Source: Zonotrichia leucophrys gambelii | Lineage: Eukaryota; Chordata; Aves; Passeriformes; Passerellidae | Assembly: GCF_028769735.1 (NCBI RefSeq) | Contig: NC_088173.1 | Coordinates: forward strand, 67,704,963 to 67,768,962 | Direction of reading: 5' to 3' | DNA length: 64,000 nucleotides | Part shown: piece by piece, positions 23,996 through 36,797 of the stretch | Position numbering within the stretch: position 1 is the first letter of the stretch | Layout: every line of letters begins with the position of its first letter | Made by a program: the position numbers and the translations under genes | Notes under the pieces: generated by a model | Seen by the model: the letters and a program-made list of their open reading frames with translations, nothing else | Told to the model about the DNA's origin: nothing | Databases searched by the model: none

Positions 23996-24202
23996 CTTGG
24001 CTCCTCCCTCTGGGCTCACATCTCCCAATGGGATGCTGTAGTTCTTATCAGCCATGCAGGGACATTCAATAGCTGTTATCAGCAGGTGTCTGCCTGGAGG
24101 GAGGAGTGGTTGTGGAAGAGATAAGGAAAACTGCCCAGTGAACAGAAGACAACTGCCAAACAGATGGCAAATAGAACACAGTTTGCTTGGCAATCCAGGA
24201 CA
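23996..24202 (-). mobile_element. LTR family E, part 2 (interrupted)
   Basis: 5' portion of the minus-strand LTR E. Together with 22936-23390, and discounting the 6-bp duplication, the original LTR was about 656 bp. The minus strand starts TGTCCTGGATTGCCAAGC. Confidence 0.8.
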
Positions 24203-26084
24203 ATGTGCAATACTGCATTTAAATAAATCTTAGAAAAATTGTTCATGCTCCTGGAAGCTGGTAACTGTGTTCACTCCTTGTGCATTTTTCAATGGTCAGT
24301 CTGCGATAAATTGCCAGTTGAAAACTGGAAATTGGAAAGTTTCTCTTTTTTAAAGAATATCATTAGGCAAGTCCCTTTAATATATTTTAGGCACTCAGAC
24401 GCACTAAACCACTCATGAGGATCCTGCTGTATTTCCAGGTACAGCACTTGTGCACTTGACTAGAGTTTAAATGGAAATCACCTCCTGTTTGGTATAGAAA
24501 AGCTACTAAATGAGAAAATAACCTTTCATGATGCTAAGTCAGGTCACTAGGAAGGAATGTTGATGTCCCACTTAAAAAGATCAGAGATAATATGATCGAG
24601 GTCAGGGTGATAACACTTAAAACTCTGTTTCCCTGTAATGGATGTAAAAAACACAGGGAAAGATGGGAGGCACAGGTGGAGATGGTTTAAGTGGTGGCAT
24701 TTAACAAGGGAATATCAAGCAGAAAGCTGACCTCTGTTTTCAAGCCCATTGTTGTATTCATCACAGAAATGTTTAAATGCACATAGGAAAAAAGAGAATT
24801 TCAAGAAGAGTTGGCTTGATGGTTTCTTTTCATGCCTCTTAAAAGGATAACCAGGCTAAGAAAACAGTTAATCCCTAGAAAAGAGTTAATCCCTAGGGCT
24901 AAAACACATCTGGAAAGATCACAGCTGTACCAGAAGCCAGATGTTGAAATAATCTTATTTGGATTGAGAAAATAAGAACAACAAAACAAAGTGGGAGAAA
25001 AGCACACACAGTCATAATGGATGGAGAAGTTACCTTGAAAGACCAGGAACTTTTTTAATTTCTGTTTTTGTGAAGACTTAAGCATTGATTATTCTGGAAA
25101 TGTTTTAATTTCTGAAGCATTTTGGAGGATAAAACAAAAAAGGTTGTTTGAACAGGTGGCTGCCAAAGCCATGGCTTGGAAAGTGGGTGCAGACTTGGCT
25201 TCACAAGCAACCAGAAGTTCTCCCCGTGATTAACCCTTAATCCATTGCAATTTTGTTGTGGTAAGAAGGAAAAACTGTCTAATATATGAGACATTCCATA
25301 AGGAAGGGAACAGGTTCTAGTGAAAATAACATGTATTGGAAGAAGAAAGATTCCTTCTATTAGGAACTCTGTAAACATGACTCCAGCAAGTAATCTCATC
25401 TCTCAGTTTCACTTATTTATCGCTTGTGATGCTTTGTTTCCATTCTAATAAATATTTCAAAGTTCAGATTTGCAAAGGATTTTTTTCCCATCAGCTTTAT
25501 TATTAAATCAAGTAGGGTAAATTAGTAAAGGGCAAAAGATATATTTCCTGTAGAATACTCTTACAGAAATTGCGCATGGACATAATCTGACTATGTGATT
25601 CTAATAAATACCTGAGTATCTATATTTTTTTTCGCCTTGAATTTTGTATGCATCAGCTGCAGAGTCTATACACATAAAGAAAACTTCCTGGAATATTTAT
25701 GACACGTCTAAAATATTAATAGCGACAATAACTTAATTCAAACAAAAAACAAACATACTTACAGTATGCTCTTTTTCCTGATTCTGAACTGATTTGATTG
25801 AGACATTACAGTTATTGAGAAAAACATGATCCTTACATTGTGTTTGCTATACAGGAATTCTATATACTGATTTGAAGCTATTTTTAAAATAATGATAATA
25901 TTTTTGCATGCCACAGAAAGTATGAATCATTACAAAAGCTCAAAGTATGAATATACAAAAGTATATTTGAATGAAATTCTGTCCTTATGTTTGGTGTCAT
26001 AATTTTGTTGGAATAACCAGGTAAAATAAAACTATTGAGTTTGTTAGGCAACACTAACACAAAAATTTTAACAAAAAAAAATTT
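24203..26084. other. About 1.9 kb without recognisable gene
   Basis: AT-rich. No repeat, RNA gene or exon was recognised. A short local duplication of 'gttaatccctag' occurs near 24868-24896. Confidence 0.5.
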
Positions 26085-26140
26085 AAATATATATATACAT
26101 ATATATATGTTTGTGTGTAACATATGTATATATGTTTGTA
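26085..26140. repeat. AT-rich (TA)n / TATG simple repeat
   Basis: Alternating TA and TATGT units directly ahead of a CR1 fragment. This is simple sequence. Confidence 0.8.
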
Positions 26141-26294
26141 TTCCAGGGAGGTCCCATCCCTGGAAATTTTCAAGTGTTCCAAGCCAGGCTGGAAGGGGCT
26201 TTGAACAACATGGTCTAAATGAAAATTGTGCCTGCCCATGGTAGTGGGTGGGAACTCAATGGTCTTTAAGATCCCTTCCCAAGTATTCTGTGAA
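26141..26294 (+). mobile_element. CR1 LINE 3' end fragment
   Basis: Plus-strand CR1 3' untranslated sequence. It runs from ttccagggaggtcccatccc through aggctggaaggggctttgaa and ggtctttaagatcccttcc to a tattctgtg end, the decayed form of the attctatga tail. It is truncated at the 5' side, as is normal for CR1. Confidence 0.88.
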
Positions 26295-29105
26295 AAAATT
26301 TTAAGGTGGGTGTTGAACATACTCAGTATTCTTTCTAATATAATATAATTATGTTTCAAAATTGTGTAGAATTTGTTATAAATTATTAAAAATGTATTAT
26401 AAATTTTCAACGTAACTTTTTGAATGGAAGAAGTAAAAATGCTGTAGGGCAGAAGCAGCAGTGAGTAAAAATCACTGTTGGTGTTTAGACATCTTTAATC
26501 ACTACACAAAAAAGCAAAGTATATCCTCCTCTTTTTATGGAGGATGTATGCATTGTTAAACAAATATTCAGGAGATTTTCAGTTCAAATTGTAGGAACAA
26601 ATTGCATAGAAACAAGTAGGAAGTGGCCAGGAAGTTGCCATAAAAGCTTAAATGGATTAGAAAAGGATTCTGCAAATTCATGTAGAATTGGTCCATCCTT
26701 TTGAGCACTAAACACAATCAGATGCATCAACTGGCATGCAGAAAGTCCATAAACTGCTGACTGCAAAGATAATGTCCCCAGAGAAAAATCTGCCTGCATA
26801 ATGACTATTTCTGTTTCAATCCAGCTATCCTGTTGGCAAGCAGGATGCTGGAATAGGAAAAAGCTGTAGCCTGCCTCAGTATGGCAATTCTTTGCTTGTT
26901 ATTGGGAGAAAAAAATATTTAAGTACTTCAGCACTTAATTAAGTTTGTAAATGTGTCCCAGACTTAAGGTTGAACATACAATTAATTTATTTGCTGATTT
27001 GGTGGGTTTGTATTTCATTGTGTGAGTTATTTATTGCAGAACTCTGAGAGGCTCCAGTGATCCCAGCACAGAGAGTTCACAAGATTTTACCCTTATTCTG
27101 CCCTGTTCCAGTGCCTCTGGCAGGTGAACTTGCAGATCTTTGAATTAAGAAATGGCTGCTTAAAACTTTGAGGTGAAGTGTGAAGAGCAGCAAGATCACA
27201 TCCAATTAAAAAGTAATTCTCCAACAATGTTAACTTACAGGTCACTCATCTTTTTAAGAAGCCATAAATAATTTATTCATTACTAATTAGCTGCATCTAC
27301 TTTACCATCATATCTCCTATTTAATGAGCAACATGAGAGCATTATGTTAATTTAAAACTATACGACTTGTCAAAAAGGAGTCAATTAAAAGGATTCTCTT
27401 CAGGAGGCTCTAATAGAATTCAGGACAGGATTACATCAGAAACAAAATTGAACTTTCTGTCCTGTGGGTATTTTTGAGAGTTCAAACTTCTGTCCCAAAC
27501 AGAAACAAATAGAGTGAATCTGTTTATTGCTAAGGAAGGCAGAGGCATGTCAGTTTGAATCAGTCACTCTGTATTTCCTGATTGTTTATATTTCATGCTT
27601 ATATTTCAACTCTCTTCTGCAATGTGCTCTCAGGAGATTGGATTAGGAAGAACCTTTATTGTAGCAATTCTAAAGATGCTGGAAGCAAAAATTAGATTTC
27701 TTTTATTTTCTGAAAAGTTTTGAAAGGTGAAAGAGACTCCCCATTGTCCCACGATGTGGCTCCTGTTGGCACAAACAGTGGAGAAGGACTTTCAGCTCTC
27801 CTCCCAAGCAGCTATGCAGGACAGAAGCTCCCTTATTTTCCTATGAAAAGACAGCTCCAGGGTAGTTTTAAAAACTAAAACCTAGCTAAGTTAAGGAAAG
27901 AATTCATCTCACACAGCCTTAGCTGATTTGGTTTGGTCAGATGCATTGGTGGATGTGGGCAGAGAGCTCAGAGCGGGACCTCTGCAATGCAGGCTCTGAA
28001 ACAAGGCAAGGTGACTCCAGCCACAAAGATTTGGAGCTAATTATCATAAATAAGATTTCTGTACCTCTCTCTCCTTCAGGACAGCAAATATGACTGCAAC
28101 CTTTTATCTAATTTCTCAAGAATTCTTACAAATTTTGTACTTATGTACAAAATTAGGAACACAATTTCTAGACACTGGGAATACAGGGATATTTTTATCT
28201 ACGTATATAGATATGCTCTTAAACAAAAATTACACTCCTCATAATTTAAAACAGTTGACCAGCTCACAAAACCTTAGATTTCTAAAACAAAGCTCTTAAT
28301 TGAAGGTGAAATATTATCTACAGTTAATAATAAAAGACAGACAAATCCAGAACCCAAACCAGTTTGTTTGGAAACGTAATTTAGGATTCCCACTGGAGAA
28401 AATCACCTTTCTGAAGACATCAAGCCTGTACAAAAACATGTGTGTTCTGGACAGGCAGAGTGAGCTGTAAACATGAGAGTTGTTCTGACCTGTGGGACTC
28501 AGAATGCAGGAGTGAGAATGAGAGGGAGCACAAAGGAACAAAAAGATCATGGAGCACCACCTTGGCCTGTTTCACGGTTACTTTAAATTTTCATGGCTAT
28601 TTAAATTGGATTAGCTTCAATTCTCAAACGGTCTGCCTGAAAAAAACAATCATCTGCTCTCTAATGAAAGGATAAATCCAGAGAATTTAGAGTGTCAAGA
28701 GCAAGTCTGCAAAAGCAGAGGAATAGTCTAGCAGACTTTAGGAGGGTCTTTACTTTCATTATTTTACAGACAGCCTTTCTCTTGCTCAAACAAAACATTT
28801 CACACCCAAAGCACATGAACAGGATGTTATCTTTGCACCGGGACTTGCCAGAGATTAGATGGAAATCTCCTGAGTTTTAGGCCCCATTTATCTTCCACTT
28901 GACGCTTTTCCAGTTGATGATTAATTAATTGGCTTTGAAGCTCTTAGCAAGGCTTTCCCTTGGACACCTCTTGGTTCCATCACACCTCCAGAGCTCTGGG
29001 CTGCAGGAGCAGCTGGGCCCCTCTGATGCCAAAGGGAGCTGGAAGTCAGCAACCAGAAGGAAAACACCATCATGTGGCATTTTAAAAGGTTTGTCTTCAA
29101 GTAGG
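26295..29105. other. About 2.8 kb without recognisable gene
   Basis: AT-rich. A stretch at about 27225-27370 is rich in TAAT/ATTA motifs and unusually free of simple repeats. Low-confidence candidates for conserved non-coding DNA cannot be confirmed without alignment. No exon was recognised. Confidence 0.45.
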
Positions 29106-29328
29106 TTTCATATTTTCTATATTTTCTATAATTTCCATATTTTCTATATTTTCTATATTTTCTATATCTTCTATAATTTCCATATTTTCTATATTTTCCA
29201 TATTTTCTATATTTTCTATAATTTATATAATTTATATATTTTATATATTTTATCTATTTTATCTATTTTATATATTTTGTATATTTTATCTATTTTATCT
29301 ATTTTATATATTTTATATATTTCATATT
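29106..29328. repeat. 9-bp minisatellite, about 24 units
   Basis: Tandem array of variants of TTTTCTATA, TTTTATATA, TTTTATCTA and ATTTCCATA, in strict 9-bp register from 29113 to 29319 (23 units) with a partial unit at each end. Variants are segregated: TTTTCTATA types on the left, TTTTATATA and TTTTATCTA types on the right. Because 9 is a multiple of 3, a frame rich in Tyr, Phe and Ile stays open through it. That is a consequence of the repeat and not evidence of a protein. Confidence 0.93.
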
Positions 29329-29334
29329 GTTAGG

Positions 29335-29357
29335 TTTTTTGTTTTTTTTTTTTTTTT
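29335..29357. repeat. Poly-T tract
   Basis: Near-pure run of T just after the 9-bp minisatellite, followed by ctctag. It could be the A-tail of a minus-strand retrocopy or simple expansion; no retrocopy body is recognisable. Confidence 0.75.
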
Positions 29358-31500
29358 CTCTAGACATTCTCTGTAATCTAGAGATCACACCATTGTCATG
29401 CCAAATAAAACAGTCTATCATTCTGAACGTTCTGAATGAATTTTCATTACAATCAGATCTATTTCCAGAAATTCTCAATTTCTGTATTTCTGACTCAAAA
29501 AACTGAATATCAGTATTAAAAAATAAAAGCAGGACCTTGATGGTTTTAAAATATCTCTGATACCACCCAACTCTTCCAGGCTATAAACTCTCTGGGAATG
29601 CAGTTTGCCAGATAACTCAGTTCTGATCTGTGGCCCACGTTGTGTTTATCCCAGCTCCTTAGAGACAGTTCTACATTTCTCTCATCAGGTATTGTCTGCT
29701 TAATAATTTCATATAGGTTAAAAAAAAAAAAAAAAGAAAAAAAGAAAGAAAAAAGGAAATGAAAACACGCCTTCTTATATATTTTTATTTAATACAAAAA
29801 GGAACATGAAGTTATGAAACCATTATAGAGTCCCACTTTTCCTGGAAGAAAATACAGAGAACTGCAAACTCAATTTGCAGTGGCACATCTTAATGAGTTA
29901 ATTCTGAAAAGAAATATTCATTTATTCATGTTGTCAAGATGAGAAGCATTTTCTATAAATTCTCAACAATACATGCCCATCTGAATTCTATCACTATGGG
30001 ACAGAGTTAAGATTGTTTTAAAACTTTAATACAAATTTATTTATATTAAATCATAGGTGTTCAACACTTTGAAATTTGAGCTTCCCTAATAAATTTTTTT
30101 TAAGTTTTGACTCGCCATGTAATGGAATTTAGGTGTCACACTATAGGCTTTCTTTTTGTTTCCTGCTTCTTGTAGGGTCATTCAGAATAATCCATGATTT
30201 TTGAAGGTGATTAGGAGTTAGGCTTTAGATATCACTTTAGATAACTTTAGATTTCAATATCACTTTAGATAACTTTAGACAAGCTTTAGATAACTGTATT
30301 TTATTATCTTTAGCCTTAACTCTGCTTTTCTTGTTTTATCTCTTCCCTGGTTCATCTTATCTGTAAAATGATGTATGAAATTATCTTTGGAAGAACAATT
30401 TTGTTCAATGCCTGCTGAAGAAATTTTCATTTATGGAAAATAATGTAGGTGGAAATTCCTGTCAATCCTGTGCATTTTTCAGTCATACCTCATGCTCCAG
30501 ATGTCAGCAAGTTGAAGGCCTCCATCCACAGCACAGGCAATAAAAATGTCATAAGAAGTATAGAATTAACTTCATAATTTGAATGGAAAATTAACTGAAA
30601 ACTTAGAAAAAGAAATAAATTTTTAAAAAAGTCTGAAAAAGAACACCTGGAATAAAATGATTCCACAAAATTTATTCCTTTTTATTCCATTATTGTAAAA
30701 ATCCTAAAAATAAAGAAATTATGTATACTTTCAGCTGTGATGGTGGATAAATTTCCAAGTAAACATGTTTTTATCAATAGTAATGTGAGAGTAGCCTGAT
30801 TCTAAAGGAGTTAAAATTAGAAAAGCAAAAGCACAGAGAAAGCATATTGATACTGCTTAAAAAAATATTAATTGCTTAAATTGTTGCTTTTTAAAACTTA
30901 TTGTTTAAATTGCTTAAAAATCTCAAATCCGACCATTTCATCAAAATAAAAACATAGCTTGTTTTGGTTGTACCCCAACATAGTTGGGTTGGGGTTGGGT
31001 TTTGAAACTTTCACAGAGCACTCCTCGTTTCTTTTCCTGAAATAAATATATTTTTCAGAGAATATCTGATATGTTTTGATTTCACTGGAATTGGGTATTA
31101 CTGAGCTTTTAGTGGGCAGTTTGGAAGGAAAGCCATCCATATATGAGGATATGGATGATATAATCAATGATATTGATAAGGAGGTGGCACTGGAGAAGGG
31201 ACCTGTCCCCAGTCCCACCCCAAGGCAGTGTCTGGGCCAGAGCAGGAACCTCTGAGCTCTCTCTGGTGCCAGTACTTGGATTTCCTCAGCACAAGGAGGA
31301 ATTTTTCACTGCTGTGAACCCTTCACTGCTGCTCTGGTTGTTCATTATCCACCCTTCAGTCCTCCCACTGCTCATTTTTCGTGTCCTCAGCAGTGCTGGA
31401 ATAGCTGCAGTGATCTGTCACTCGTGGCATTTTGTTACCTCTCAGCTCCAGATTTATGGTGCTCTTATCTGCATGACACGGGTAACTCACATCTGATGTA
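29358..31500. other. About 2.1 kb without recognisable gene
   Basis: AT-rich, with an A-rich patch at about 29720-29757. A 23-bp perfect repeat starting ATATCACTTTAGATAAC occurs at 30229-30251 and 30257-30279. Composition becomes more GC-rich from about 31180 to 31500, without a recognised exon. Confidence 0.5.
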
Positions 31501-31545
31501 CTGTGCTGCTTCTACAGCTCTGTGCACAGCTGGGTGTGAATCTCC
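31501..31545. repeat. 45-bp direct repeat flanking LTR A3, left copy
   Basis: Starts CTGTGCTGCTTCTACAGC and matches 32161-32205 at 44 of 45 positions (T/C at the fourth base). One extra C separates it from the LTR. This is far longer than the 6-bp duplications around the other family A copies. Confidence 0.95.
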
Positions 31546-31546
31546 C

Positions 31547-32160
31547 TGTCCGGTTATCTCGGCTGTTTGAGGGGCCTGGAAAGGCCCGGAGTGGCCTTGG
31601 GGCAGCCCGCGTATCGAAGGACGAGAAGAGGCTTCAGTTCTTCTTTCGGTTTTTATGTTTATTAATTATCTAAAAGATGTTCTTTCAGCCGAACAGAGAT
31701 CTGCTCAGCAGCCAGTCATGAGCACACTGTGCTGCCCTCCCGGACAGTCACCTATCTTTATACCCATGGATACGTGTACAATATTTATCATTTTTCCCCA
31801 ATCCTTTTTATTTTTATTGCCCGGTGCACTTTTAGTAATGGCCAATCCCAAAGTGCCACCATCACCACAGAAGATGGAGGAGAAGAAGAAGAAGAAGAAG
31901 GACAGGACACACCCCAATTCCTCCATCTTACTTCTCTAAACCCCCTGTACAGAAATCCTAAACCTGTGTCTCACCCTCTAATTAACCAATCCCTTCACCA
32001 TTCACCCCGGTGAAACCTCCTATCCTCATACAGGTGTCGTCTCCTGTGTAGGATCAAAGTCCAGCCACCAGACACTTCTGGAACATTCCAGGACTCCCGG
32101 GCCCCCCAAGGGTGGTCTCGGAGGCCCGGCATCTCAGGACTCAGATGCTGAGATCCCACA
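31547..32160 (-). mobile_element. Solo LTR, family A copy 3 (inverted)
   Basis: A 614-bp LTR on the minus strand. The plus strand begins TGTCCGGTTATC at 31547 and ends GATCCCACA at 32160. The minus-strand features match the other family A copies: a CTT-rich stretch (the complement shows gaagaagaagaag near 31880-31900), a TATA-like motif and AATAAA. Unlike the other copies it lacks a 6-bp TSD (tctccc versus ctgcgc) and instead sits between two copies of a 45-bp direct repeat. No interior remains. Confidence 0.93.
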
Positions 32161-32205
32161 CTGCGCTGCTTCTACAGCTCTGTGCACAGCTGGGTGTGAA
32201 TCTCC
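32161..32205. repeat. 45-bp direct repeat flanking LTR A3, right copy
   Basis: Abuts the LTR end at 32160 and matches 31501-31545 with one substitution. The flanking sequences beyond the repeats do not match each other. Confidence 0.95.
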
Positions 32206-33432
32206 ACAACAGGAAAAGTGAACAATTGGTCTTTATTTTCATTTGTTCGCTGAAAAATTCCTCAGGGGTTAGAGCTCAGCCTTCCCACTGTGCGAGCCTT
32301 GTGCCCTGCTTGAAAAATCTGATTTGTATCATAATGTCGCTCTGTGAGTTGTGTTCTCCTCGAGCTCTTCTGGGTTAAAGGTTGTTCTTCTTCTTCTCCA
32401 AAGACCTCTTAAATTTTTAATTAAATTTCTGAATTATGATAAATCTTCAGGACCATACAAAAAAACCCCCCAAAAAACAAAACAAAAAACCCACCCCAAC
32501 CAACCAAACAAAAAAATCCCCAAAAAGCAAAAAAAAAAAAAAACTCTGCATAATACCTTGTAAACTATTAACCTTTCAGAAACCAATGTGGAGAATTGGA
32601 AATGGGGCTGATAGAAAGAAAGAGCATTTTTTTTGAACACAGAATTATTGGGTTTATCTGTTTCTACACCAGCAATTGCACAGAGCTTTGAATTTTTCCT
32701 CAGCCGTGATTCCAACCACTGTCAAAGCCTGATTATCTCATAGAGTTTAGGGTTTAGGATGGCTTTTGATTTTTTCATGGAGAATTTTCAGAAAAAAATC
32801 TAAATCCATAACTCAAACATCTCAAATGGCCAAAATAAATAAAATGGCTGAAAAGAAAGAAGACTGTTATAAAGAAGGGAGTTGAACACAATATGCATTA
32901 GTGTGTAAATATAATATATATAAATGTGAAGATCTATTTATTTATATTCTCAACTGTGCAAGTCTGAAGCTTTACACAGATACATACACAAAAAAGTTTG
33001 CAACAAAGTGGAGAGAACAAACCCAATGACACTGCATTCTTTATTATTCTTTTAAGAATAAATTGTTTTTCTTCAGAACAGCATTTTTGTGTCTTTATCT
33101 GTCCTCCAATAATTTCTGTTTCTGGCTTCTTATAGTAACAATTTTGATACGAACGCATCCACCTACAATTTATATCAATAGCAGACATCTTCAATAGCTC
33201 TCAAACTGCAAATTATTTTGAAAGGGAAACATCTGTACATATTGCTATTCTGATTGTAAAGCCTGTGAAAACATTTTTCTCCCTGAGTTCTTTGCTTGTT
33301 TTTAATATTGGAATAAAAGTGGCTTAGCTGTGCTGAAAAAATACTTGATCAAAATGTTGAAACCAGAGATGGTTGGGTGTCACATTTTCTGCACAACCAG
33401 AAGTGGAGCAGCTCAGATGGTTATCAAAAGCT
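32206..33432. other. About 1.2 kb without recognisable gene; includes a low-complexity A/C tract
   Basis: An A/C low-complexity block (runs of A with CCC and CCAAC) spans about 32459-32543. The remainder is AT-rich with no recognised element. Confidence 0.6.
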
Positions 33433-33438
33433 CACTGA

Positions 33439-33837
33439 TGTGGTATTTTTGGGGTGCCCCATCGTGGAGAGGAAATAGGAAACGGACTCCATGTTCTTAG
33501 AAGGCTGATTTATTATTTTATTATCTTATATTATATTAAAGAATGCTATACTAAAACTATACTAAAGAATAGAGAAAGGATACTTACAGAAGGCTTAACA
33601 AGATACTAATTAAAAACTCATGATCCCTTCCAGAGTCTAACACAGCTGGACTGTGATTGTTCATTAAGTAAAAACAATTCACATTTGAATAAACAATCTC
33701 CAACCACATTCCAAAGCAGCAAAACACAGGAGAAGCAAATAAGATAATATTGTTTTCCTTTTTCTCTGAAGCTTCTCAGTTTCCCGGAAGAAAATCCTGG
33801 GCAAAGGGATTTTTTTCCTGAAAATATGACAGTGACA
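33439..33837 (-). mobile_element. Solo LTR, family B (sub-type B1, inverted)
   Basis: 399 bp. The plus strand shows the complement of the B1 ends: tgtggtattt at 33439 and atatgacagtgaca at 33837. The putative TSD has decayed: cactga (33433-33438) versus cattaa (33838-33843), 4 of 6 matching with both differences transitions. It has the shared TA-rich polyadenylation block near 33510-33560. By TSD decay this may be among the older family B copies. Confidence 0.88.
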
Positions 33838-33843
33838 CATTAA

Positions 33844-36791
33844 CATGCTTAAAATAGTTTTTAATCTCCATTTAATGGTAACTTCTGGCCCTGATGAATT
33901 ATTATTTTGAACTGTAACCAGGTTTCTCAACAGGTGAGGCTGAATTTAGTTCAGTTTAGAGAGGTGTGGTGAGAGCAGTTGTTTCCTCTGCATTTGCAGT
34001 GTCTGTTAAAATGTGGAGATGACACAAAAGACCTCGGTCACTCAATCCTCAGAAAGAAGAAATCCAAAATATCCACACTTTAAGCTTCCAGTAGAACAAA
34101 ATTACGAACCAGCAAATAATTTTTCATTGAGTTGCACCATCTCCCCACATCTGTAGATCCTTTAAGTACTTTTTGAGAATTAAGTATTCTCAAAGTAATT
34201 TTTTTTTTATTGGAAAACTTCTTTATTCCGGCACCAATTTTCACAGCCCCCATTTTCATATTTTAGAAAATCTTTTGGAGACCTATGCAGAAAGAAGTTC
34301 ATGGATACTAAAATATAGCTAATTTTTAATGAAATGTGAATCTAAAACATGCTTGGAAAGACTTTTTCACACATGTCCATGCTGTAGGTACATGTCATTT
34401 GATGAGAATATGAACTATTTGATTGCAATATATTTGTTGTTATATCATTACCCCTTTGATTAAAAAAATGCCATGAAAAGACTCCCCAGATTTATAAGAT
34501 AATTTTTACCACCATGCTGTTAAGGTCAAGAGTAATTTCTCCATAAATAAGAAAGAGCAGTCAGTTCCACACAGAGCAATCAGTTTCAATTACAGATAGA
34601 GAAAAACAGTATGAATATTGTCTCTATGAAAATTGTTGCCTTTTTTACTATTGATTGACCAGCATTCCTGTAAGTTATTACTATTTGACTAAATAAGCAT
34701 TGGTTTAAAAGAGCTCCTTTGAAGAATTCTTACAAAGTAAAGGATAACCAACAGCATAAAATGGTGACAGTAATTCTGGGCTTAATTAAAAATTACTATT
34801 GAAAATTGTTGTTCTGAACCATACAACCAAACTCATAATTATATACAAAAATGCATACATACTTAATTCCATATTTATTGTAATTGCTTATGTATGTCAT
34901 AGTGCACTTTACAGGGGCCATTTCACTGTTCATTCCAAATTAGCTCATCTGCATTGCTTTTTGTAAACATACATTTTTCAGCTGTGATCCTATCTTTCAG
35001 TTTTTCAGGTCTGCACAATAGATGGAACTTAATTTGTATCATATTTCCTGAGAATTCAATTTTCCTGAGTTAGAGACTACTACCATAGCCTTTTCCTTGC
35101 AATTTATCACATTTGATTTCACATACTGGTTTGGTTTTCTGAGCTCCTGATATTGCTTTCACCTTAAATAAACCTTATGTTCTAAGGTCCTGATATTAGG
35201 AATGAGAGAGAGGGAAAAAAAGAATAAACTTACATAGTAGAAAGTTGGCTAAAGGAGCCAATAATAATTTCTGTCTCTCTGCTGTACTTTACTGGATTAA
35301 ATGCAGTACAATGTGAAGTTATTGTGACTTTCATCAGTGTTTTGGGGAATAATAGTGTGTGCAATAAACCCCTGTGTTTAAAAGGACAGTTTTATAAAAC
35401 CAGAAACAGGACTATCTCTGAGCTCAGGATTACCTTCACCTTACTGGAATTGGCTTTCCTTCTGCCAATTTTCCAGTTAAAAACGTTCCACAGGAAATAT
35501 AAATCCTTGGACGAACCTCAGCTGATCTCCAACTATTTCTGTTCAAAAGCCACCAAGATAAGATGAAGGAGTTGCAATGTAGGTACTTCACACAATCTCT
35601 TTTATAGAAAAGGTTCTCACTGAATTTTCTATCCCAAAACTCACCACAGCCTCACCTCTAAGTCCATGGAAATGATTTCTCATGGCAGCCAGATGTTTAT
35701 AATGTATGACAACAGAAGTCAGCCTGAGGGCCTTTGGCTGGAGAAGCAAAAGTTCACATCTCAGGATCAGTACAAGTCTTGTGGGACACCAGAGAGAAAT
35801 ATGGGGAACACAATAATCTAGTTTTTAGTGTGATTAAGGCAATACATTTCTAGTCTCACATTTTTAAAGTACTAGATGTACAAGTATGACCAAAAGTTGC
35901 TTTTTCACCCAGTGTTAAGAAAATGTTTTGACCAGAAGTTCTTAGGCAACCTGCCTAGCAGCAAGAGCAAAAAATACAATATAACCCACAAACAAAAATT
36001 CAACCTCAATATATCATTGTGCAGTCTGGAACATCATTTTTATTCAAGAGGAATATATGTAAGACTCCTCAAAGTCAGCAGAATCTTCATTCATCTATTA
36101 TATCTGAAAATCACAGCCTAGAAATATGTCAGAGAACAGGAACAAGCCAAAACAAGACCTTGTGTCCTCACTCATGTTTCTCAGCATGTTTGTAGGTTTT
36201 TACAAGCCTCTAAAAACATGAGAAGATCATCCATAATCCCATCCACGTTTGCAGTGCTGAAGTGCAATGTAATATCTTTTAAAAAAGTTTGACATGACTG
36301 AGTTTCTAAAAAAAAATCCAGTTCACTTTTGAGTGCCTGCAAACATTTGTAAGAAAATGCAGGAAATTCCACAGTTTACGTACAAGTAGAATGAAGACAG
36401 TAACTTCTCACATCTGCATTTCTCACCTCCAAGTTTTATATAAACAACAACCTTATATTTCAGAAAAAAAACCAATGCTCAATTGTTATTTATTCCCTTT
36501 CTCCAAGCCTCTGTCACATGTCACGTTGTTCTTTTTGCCTCCATCATCCATATTTTATAGCTTTGCCAAATCTCGTGTCCTCTCCTCAGCTGAAAATTTC
36601 CAGTCTGGGTGTGTTTCAAGTCAGACAAGAAGTATCACAGAATATCTACATATTTCCAATATGGCAAACCTTTATTTCTAGAAAATACACTCAAGAAACA
36701 GCATTCTGTTAAGCTCAATAAAGACATATTTACAGAACCTAAAAGTTTACACCCTCTCACATTTACAACCTCTAGTAAATCTTGGAGGACT
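33844..36791. other. About 2.9 kb without recognisable gene or repeat
   Basis: AT-rich. The short frames at 35324-35566 and 35876-36121 have no recognisable motif. No LTR or CR1 ends were found. Confidence 0.5.
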
Positions 36792-36797
36792 ATAGTC

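Noticed and set aside
23118..24041. Several 87-133-codon frames on both strands
   Set aside because: They fall in nested LTRs D and E and overlap one another on opposite strands.
29106..29328. CRISPR array
   Set aside because: Units are 9 bp, contiguous, with no spacers, in a vertebrate-type genome.
28929..29333. 134-codon frame with Tyr/Phe/Ile-rich C-terminal half
   Set aside because: Most of its length is the 9-bp minisatellite, which cannot introduce a stop in that frame.
29335..29365. Poly-T followed by ctctag as a splice acceptor
   Set aside because: It resembles one, but no open frame or exon-like sequence follows; the T run is simple sequence beside a minisatellite.
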